Part shown: positions 58,501 to 64,000 of the stretch, one piece after another | Position numbering within the stretch: position 1 is the stretch's first letter | How the letters are laid out: each line of letters starts with the position of its first letter | Assembly: GCA_964036295.1 (NCBI GenBank) | Contig: OZ038470.1 | Span: 11,065,078 to 11,129,077, forward strand | DNA: 64,000 bases | Source: Plumapathes pennacea | Taxonomy: Eukaryota; Cnidaria; Anthozoa; Antipatharia; Myriopathidae | Direction: 5' to 3' | Made by a program: the position numbers and the translations under genes | Notes under the pieces: model-generated | Seen by the model: only the letters and a program-made list of their open reading frames with translations | The model's database searches: none | What the model was told of the DNA's origin: nothing

Positions 58501-59188
58501 TCTCCAAACCGAGAAAGCCAGTTTTGACCCGGTTACCCGGGACAAATTTTTTCCATGTAATAGCTCGGTAAACTTGACTCGGGTCCACGGGCCAACCTTT
58601 TCTCATCAGGGCCTAATGCACGTGAACACTATAAATAGAACAAACAGAAACAGAACGAATGCGCGCGCAATCCATAAGAGAAGGACGCAGAGAAACAAAC
58701 ACTAATGCACGTGCACACTATAAATGAAACAAACAGAAACAGAACAAGTGCGCGCACACTGCATATCTGCATATAACAGCGACGCAAGCCCACAAACGTA
58801 TGTGCACATTGTATAACGAATGCAAGTGCACCTAGAGAACTCGAGGGACAAACGATTAAGGAATCACTCATCTATGTTAATAATCTTATTCTTATTCCTC
58901 TTCAGGTTCAAAGAAAACGTTACCCGGATTTCCCGCCTTTTAAGTGACCGACGCCGCACATCAATGCAAGAATCCGCTGACTGGGTTGAGTACGTGCTCA
59001 GGCACGGAGGAGCGCGTCACTTGAGACCGGAAGTGTTCAACATCTCCTGGTATCAGTTCTACCTGCTTGACGTCATAGCATTCTTTATTGCTATAGAAAT
59101 TGTGATCGTCTTGGTTGTACGGATGTTTTGTAGACTAATATTTCGTTTGTTTTGCAAAAGAAGTGAAGATAAATTGAAAGAGGAGTGA
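52535..59188 (+). CDS. UGT C': UDP-glycosyltransferase, complete, 514 residues
   Basis: Exons 52535-52690, 54101-54710, 56211-56417, 57081-57369 and 58906-59188 join in phase without a stop. Exon 1 gives a signal peptide (about residues 1-22) and CFPMEGGSHYLVM with His35 at the usual catalytic-base position. Exon 2 has the partner Asp region (NISDTAMLCAPLV). Exon 4 carries the UGT signature (WLPQNDLLAH, SHVGHNS, DQ). Exon 5 carries a membrane segment (YLLDVIAFFIAIEIVIVLVV) and a basic tail ending KLKEE, weaker as an ER-retrieval signal than KPKKE of B. It is the intact counterpart of truncated C. Intron 1 holds two MITEs; intron 4 holds two tandem 485-bp inverted-repeat elements and reverse minisatellite units. 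Likely an ER conjugating enzyme; substrate unknown. A polyadenylation signal lies at 59242. Confidence 0.9.
53395..53626. mobile_element. 232-bp Harbinger-like MITE, only in unit 2
   Basis: The ends GTGTTATACTGGTCGATTTG and CAAATCGACCAGTGTAACAC are inverted repeats, flanked by a TTA duplication (53392-53394 and 53627-53629). The empty site is seen in unit 1 near 26318 (GCTTTACGCC). The class is inferred from the 3-bp TTA duplication. Confidence 0.75.
53718..53902. mobile_element. MITE with GGCCCCGTTTACAC ends in intron 1 of C'
   Basis: Counterpart of 26410-26594. Confidence 0.75.
54891..55069. mobile_element. Hairpin MITE in intron 2 of C'
   Basis: Counterpart of 27588-27770; the arms pair slightly better here than in unit 1. 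Confidence 0.85.
55272..55487. mobile_element. Inverted-repeat element in intron 2 of C', only in unit 2
   Basis: AAATTTCCACTGGTTTGCCG pairs with CGGCAAACTAGTGGAAATTT within 60 bp. A second CTCTTATTTACCACGG occurs near 55421. Unit 1 reads directly across (TTTCTACTACCTAATCG near 27957). Confidence 0.6.
57542..58032. mobile_element. Inverted-repeat element in intron 4 of C', copy 1
   Basis: AGAAAAAGTTGGCCCGGGGA at the left and TCCCCGGGCCAACTTTTTCT at the right are exact inverted repeats. The interior has GTTTACATGACAAA and CATGTAAACGC motifs. No coding sequence. Confidence 0.75.
58134..58614. mobile_element. Inverted-repeat element in intron 4 of C', copy 2
   Basis: Same family as 57542-58032 and in the same orientation, about 100 bp away, separated and flanked by reverse minisatellite units. 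It has a small internal duplication (GAGTCACCCTC, then GAGTCACCCTGGG) near the left end. Confidence 0.75.
58615..58800 (-). repeat. Reverse minisatellite units in intron 4 of C'
   Basis: ACGCAGAGAAACAAACACTA and GTGCACACTATAAAT motifs, the same orientation as at 35790-36123. More units lie at about 58033-58133. Confidence 0.7.
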
Positions 59189-60322
59189 AGTATCACTTAA
59201 AATCTTGACTACACTCTCAGCTTAGCACAGAGAAACAAAGAAATAAAGCTGCTGTTACCCTGGTCGAGTTTTCGATGATGATGCATTATATAAATACAGT
59301 ATATACATGAAGGATACCGCAGGCCATACAGCAAATAGATACTTTAGGTAATTACATGGGGCAATAACTGGTTCATGTAGACCGTAACATAGTGATGGCG
59401 GATGTGACGTAATTTTAGGGAACTTTTGCAATTCGTCGACTATCGCACATGCCGGATCTTATAGGACATAATAACATCAGGATCGTTACACGACCTCGGT
59501 GTGCATCCATGTTCTAAAGGAGGTCAGCGTTCTAATGAAAAATTGTACTCTGTAAATACTGGTAAGTTGAGTCTAGAGATGAAAGAGCGACTATCAAACA
59601 GGAGAAAATATATCACCAGAACCAGAGAAAGAAACGGCATGCGAGAGTGACAGCTAGAATTAACAGATGGTAAGGATGTTGTTGTCAATTTGTCCCGCGC
59701 TCTTCATGGTTAGCTCCTTCACAGGGCTGTAAGTTCCCTGTAAATTTAAATTTATATTTCCCCTTTATTGGTTTTACTGCAACTATACTGTCAGTGAAGG
59801 AATTAGAGTGCCTGAGAATTTCTTCTGCTTGCAAGAGACTTTCAGCTCTTTGAGCAGTGGACGAGTTTTTAAGGTTTTTCTAAACGCGTACATTTGTATT
59901 AGTTTATAGTTAGTAGTTTAATACTTTTGCTATATCTCAAATTTCTTGTTTTAGATAGAATTTTATCTCTAAGTTCCGTTAGGAGTTGGATATCAATGGA
60001 GACGCAGGTCCTAGTGTTTCTTCCTCCTATCATTACACTTCATTATGATCGCGTTTGGAATTGACTCATGCATTTCGCCTGAAAGAGCTTTAGAGGTACC
60101 ATTGTATCACAAAAATTGATAGTTACCTACGAGAAAGCAAGAAACTGAATCCTTGTGTGCTGTACGGCTGGAGTCGCTGTAACTTGAGCATCCGGCTCTC
60201 AGCGAGGGGGAGGGACGAAAAAAAAAAAAAAAACAAATCCGCGCAAAGTAAACCAACTTGTATCCAGTCTCTTTTTGCGCGCTCCTGGAAGCCTGGGAAC
60301 CCCAGTCAGCCGTGCAACAGTC
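59189..60322. other. C'-D intergenic region
   Basis: It contains AATAAA at 59242-59247 (54 nt after the C' stop), an unremarkable AT-rich stretch, and an A run at about 60218-60232 just before UGT D. No gene is seen. Confidence 0.6.
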
Positions 60323-63300
60323 ATGGTTCCGTTTAATCTCTTTATCGCTTTTTCCAGCTTCTTTTTCGCGGCTAATGTCGTATCCTGCTCGAGAATTGCG
60401 TGTTTCCCTATGGTAGGAACAAGCCACTACCTTGTAATGAGAAATGCCGCCGAGGAATTGGCCAATCGTGGACACAAGGTGAGACTTCGTGACAGGTTTC
60501 AATTTGATGATGTTTATAAGACACTGGTCGATTTGCATTTAGGCAAACAACACTGGGAGTTGACCAACAGGTTTTGTACGAAACTTTATCGAAAGCTGTA
60601 TTTTAAAAGTTATCGAAAATGTATAATAGAGGAAACAGGATAGAACACATAATGTATACCTACCTAGAACAAGCAACAGCAACACCAAAAAGCAAAAAAA
60701 AAAAAAAAAAAAAAAAAACTACAGAAATAACATTGTTATTGAATTTCAATAACTGTTATCAGTTAGATGTATTTGCCAATCACAGCACAGAGATTCTTAT
60801 GAAGCAAAGTTATAATTAAAACTGATAATTGCTATTCACAATTGTGAAGGGGGGGGGGGGGGGGTCATCAAAGTTTTTACCTTCTCCTGGGGGGAGTCAT
60901 TAAAGTTTTGTCTTGTCCTTAGTCTACAGTTTATAGTTAGTGGATTAATACTCTTATTATATCTTAGATTTCTAAGAAATGATAAACTAAACTAAGCTAA
61001 TTAATTAAAAGTAATTACCTATACTTACTATTGCCAGAAATTGTAAAGAGTATATTTGTGTACATGCCTTTCCCAAGTTGAGCCAAGTCACAAGAAAAAA
61101 AATTCAAATGCAATATTAGGAAAAACTGGGAATTTATATGCAATCACCTTGCATTGACTTGACCTTGGCTCAACTTGGCTTAGGGTGGCCGAACTTAGCA
61201 CAAAACTTAGCTTGAACTTGCTGACAATTTGTATTTTCAGCCTTTTGTTGTTGCTGTTGTTGTTGTTTGAAATTTTTCTCTTTTTTTCTTGTTCATTGTG
61301 TTTGTACATGCTATTGTCATGTTAAATATAGTATATTATTATAGATGTATTATTTAAGTTATAGCCAGTACCCAACGTACTGTACATATTACTAAGTCTT
61401 AAAATATATCAGAGGCTAACCAGTTGGCTATTTACATAGAGTATATTATGTTATATTTTCATTTGAAGGTTTCTTTGGTAGTACCGTCAAGCCAGAAAGT
61501 AAAGAAAACTGAGAAGTTTGAACACAAGATCTTCAGTATCCCATTCAATGAAAGTTACCCAGAAGAAGAACTTGTAAGCAAAGGCATGAAAGAGGGATTG
61601 CCAAGCTTACTCTTGAAATTGACAGAATTCCGGGCATTGATGTGCGACAAGCTTCTGGGTGATAAAGAGCTGCTTGACAGTCTTAAAGACTATGACTTGA
61701 TCATCAGCGACAGTGGGATGTTGTGTGCTCCTCTTGTAGCAGATTTACTAAACATCAAGAGAGTGGAAATCTGCCCAATACCACCAAATCTTCCTCCCTT
61801 AAAAGCACGTCAAATCCCGATGCCAGTTTCATATGTCCCAAGTCCAATACTTGGATACAGTGACAAAATGTCATTCGTGCAACGAGTGGCCAACACTGCA
61901 GTATATGTAGCTGGCATTCTCCTTGATGTTATGATTGAAGCTCCTTTCGTTAATAATTTGAAGAAGAAATACAATATTAGTCTGGAGAAGTCTTACCAGG
62001 AATCAGTTGGTGAATTTGAACTTATCCTGATCACTGCAGACTTTGCTTTAGAATATCCACAGCCTCTTATACCAGGTTTGTGAATACAAAGAGCTTATTA
62101 CATGGGAAGGAATGCAATACGGCGGAGTATTTTTACGAGTCGGTTTTATTTTTTCGAGCCTGCTTCAGGCGAGAAAAAATAAAACTGACGAGTAAAAATA
62201 CAGCCGTATTGCACGACTTTTTGTGTAATAAATTGTTTATTACATGACAAACGAAGCAGGGCAAACATTCTCACCGCGTGCAAAATGGAACAAAAAATGA
62301 CGCGTTCGTAAACTTTGCTTGCGAAAACTGATCACGTAAGCTAATAAACCAGTTGATCTGGTTCCTGACAAGTGCAATACGCTCCCATCTTTGCACTCGT
62401 TTTGGCCCGTATTTGCACTCGAAAATGTGAAGTCGTGTAATAAATACACGTTATTCTACTTAGTCATAAAAGATTTTATATGAAAATACATTATGAAATG
62501 TATAAATATGAGTTGTTATAGAGACGTACTGTTGAAGCTCCCGCAAGTGAACACCCTTGGGAAGAAAAAAAGTGTCTGTAACTGGAACTGTCCATTTACA
62601 AGAATGCATTGTAAATACAGAGTAAGCCAGAGCTAGAGTTCAAACAGGGTTTTGTAAAGGCATCTGTAAGTAGAGCTGTCCACTTACGAAAGTGTGATAC
62701 CAGGTCTTAAGAGAACTAGATTAACTGCATCAACGTGGTGATAAAACTCTGGTGTATCAACAAAAAGTTGATCAAGGTACTGGAATGCCGTAAGAGTAAC
62801 AGTACGTAGCTGACATTTTGAGCACTTACGAGAGCTTCAACTGCATATACTAAATAAGAGAGGTCAATAAATGGACTGTCCAGATCTTCTAATTTCTTTA
62901 TATTTACAACAGCTTTTTTTTTTTTTTTTTTTTTTTTTTGTCAATAGGAGCCATTATGGTTGGAGCTCTAAATATCAAACAGCCCCAGCCCCTCCCCCCT
63001 GACATTGAGCAGTTTGTTACAAGTTCTGGGGAACATGGCATTGTGATGGTATCATTTGGTTCCATGGTGGGTTCTCTATTGGAAAGAACCCAAGTGGATA
63101 TGATGGCTGAGGCATTTGGTAAACTTAAACAAAATGTTATCTGGAGATGGAAAGGTAAAATGTTCATGGAACAGATACTGAAATGTTGTTATCAGTTTCC
63201 CCACTTTGAGATTTTGATTAACCATTCTGACGGCATGATTGAAAAACAAAGGCAAATATCATGAATAGGCAAGGAAAAAACTTGACATTAGACTCATTGA

Positions 63301-64000
63301 ATGGAAAATGTCAACTCCTGAACTGTACAAATCCTACTCAATTGCACAAAAGAAAATTCCTGGAGTGTTCAGAGCTACTTTTTCGAGTGGTAAAAACAAT
63401 ATTTTACGAACGAGTGCTAGTAACCTTAGAATGAAAGTTTTCAGTGAGTAATTCTCTTTCAACTCTTCAACTGTCAAATGAAACCTAAAGGACAGTGACC
63501 ACTCAAATAAACGTTTCTCAGTGAGTACATTCTAATAGCAGTGTTCACATTTTTGTTGTCGAGCACAGAGAAACAAGACAGATTCGAGATTAGATGGGTG
63601 GAATATAATTATTCCGGAATGGACAACTGGGTTTGGAGGGTCCTCAGCTTAATAGGCATTTTCTAATTTATTCAACGTATAGTCACTGTGATAGAGTGAG
63701 AACTTTATGACTTCATATTTAAGGACACTCTCTTTCATTTCTTCAACAGGGTACATTCCTTCCTCTCTCAGTCCCAACATCAAAATCATGGAATGGCTTC
63801 CACAAAATGATTTCCTCGCGCATCCCAAAACCAAAGCGTTTATTTCTCATGTTGGACACAACAGCTTGTATGAAGCAGCGTATCGGGGCGTTCCGCTTGT
63901 GGCCGTTCCACTGTTTGCTGATCAGCACTATAATGCGCGCAAAGCTGAACACTTTGGTATTGGACTTGCAGTAGATCTGAAGACAGCCAGTGCAGAAAAG
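60323..64000 (+). CDS. UGT D: UDP-glycosyltransferase, 3' end beyond the window
   Basis: Exons 60323-60478, 61469-62075, 62948-63154 and 63750 onward (exon 4, cut at 64000). Exon 1 encodes a signal peptide (MVPFNLFIAFSSFFFAANVV) and CFPMVGTSHYLVM with His35. An in-frame ATG at 60275 exists, but alignment with the other paralogs favours 60323. Exon 2 is one codon shorter than in the paralogs (607 nt), with IISDSGMLCAPLV as the partner Asp region. Exon 4 shows IMEWLPQNDFLAH, SHVGHNS and ADQ of the UGT signature. No stop or frameshift is visible. It lies outside the duplicated block and is the closest relative of the exon 2 remnant in pseudogene A. Exon 5 must lie beyond 64000. Confidence 0.88.
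60694..60863. repeat. Homopolymer runs in intron 1 of D
   Basis: An A run at about 60694-60718 and a G run at about 60848-60863. Both are liable to length errors. Confidence 0.85.
62113..62216. mobile_element. Fold-back element in intron 2 of D
   Basis: TGCAATACGGCGGAGTATTTTTACGAGTCG pairs with a later inverted copy (CGAGTAAAAATACAGCCGTATTGCA, imperfect). The apex is GCCTGCTTCAGGC. Confidence 0.7.
62700..62830. mobile_element. Decayed half of the hairpin MITE in intron 2 of D
   Basis: It matches the left arm of 27588-27770 (AAGAGAACTAGRTTRACTGC, GTGGTGRWA, GTTGATSARGGTA, GGAATGCCGTAA) with many changes and lacks the second arm. Confidence 0.55.

Larger units (their letters stand above)
36124..58800 (+). 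repeat. Segmental duplication, unit 2 (contains E', B', C')
   Basis: It is collinear with unit 1 from 9893 on. Specific differences are loss of the segment matching 12481-14295 (upstream part of E), a 970-bp insertion at 44305, MITEs at 53395 and 55272, and absence of the 3.5-kb insertion of C intron 2. The right limit is not sharp, because unit 1 ends inside intron 4 of C where minisatellite units are shared. Confidence 0.8.

Noticed and set aside
60275-60322. Upstream in-frame ATG as the start of UGT D
   Set aside because: Would add 16 residues before the hydrophobic signal; the other paralogs start at the position equivalent to 60323.

Overview
This window is nuclear DNA of an animal, most likely an anthozoan cnidarian (stony coral or close relative). 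The genes have short exons with GT-AG introns, the introns are full of transposon debris, and there are no bacterial-style operons. The gene content points the same way: a tandem cluster of membrane UDP-glycosyltransferases (UGTs), next to secreted fibrinogen-like proteins of the type annotated in corals as skeletal organic matrix protein 5-like. The taxon is inferred from gene content and repeat style; I could run no search. All host genes lie on the + strand.

Layout. (1) 1-7,766: UGT pseudogene A, with a damaged exon 1, an exon 2 cut by a Helitron-like element, intact exons 3-5 and a truncated piggyBac element in intron 3. (2) 7,770-9,733: fold-back elements and a complete Helitron-like element carrying a 23-residue (STPR-like) repeat protein. 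(3) 9,893-36,123: segmental-duplication unit 1, holding a repeat array, fibrinogen-like gene E, complete UGT B, and UGT C. C has exons 1-4 but no exon 5 and carries two homopolymer indels in exon 4. (4) 36,124 to about 58,800: unit 2, a second copy of the same block, holding E' (5' truncated), complete UGT B' and complete UGT C'. (5) 59,189-64,000: intergenic DNA and UGT D, cut by the window end in exon 4.

Gene architecture. Every intact UGT has five coding exons with identical phases (0, 1, 1, 2) and near-identical lengths (156/159, 607/610, 207, 289, 283 nt), giving 514-515 residues. Exon 1 encodes the signal peptide and the start of the acceptor domain, exon 2 the rest of the acceptor domain, exons 3-4 the UDP-sugar domain with the UGT signature, and exon 5 the membrane anchor with a basic tail. 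The likely role is conjugation of small lipophilic compounds in the ER. B and B' carry Gln where C, C' and D have the expected catalytic His, so the cluster probably holds two functional classes.

The tandem duplication explains most of the oddities. Its right breakpoint falls in intron 4 of C, inside a roughly 88-bp minisatellite, so C loses its last exon while C' keeps it. The two units then differ by discrete transposon insertions. An uncollapsed-haplotype assembly artefact is the main alternative to a real duplication.
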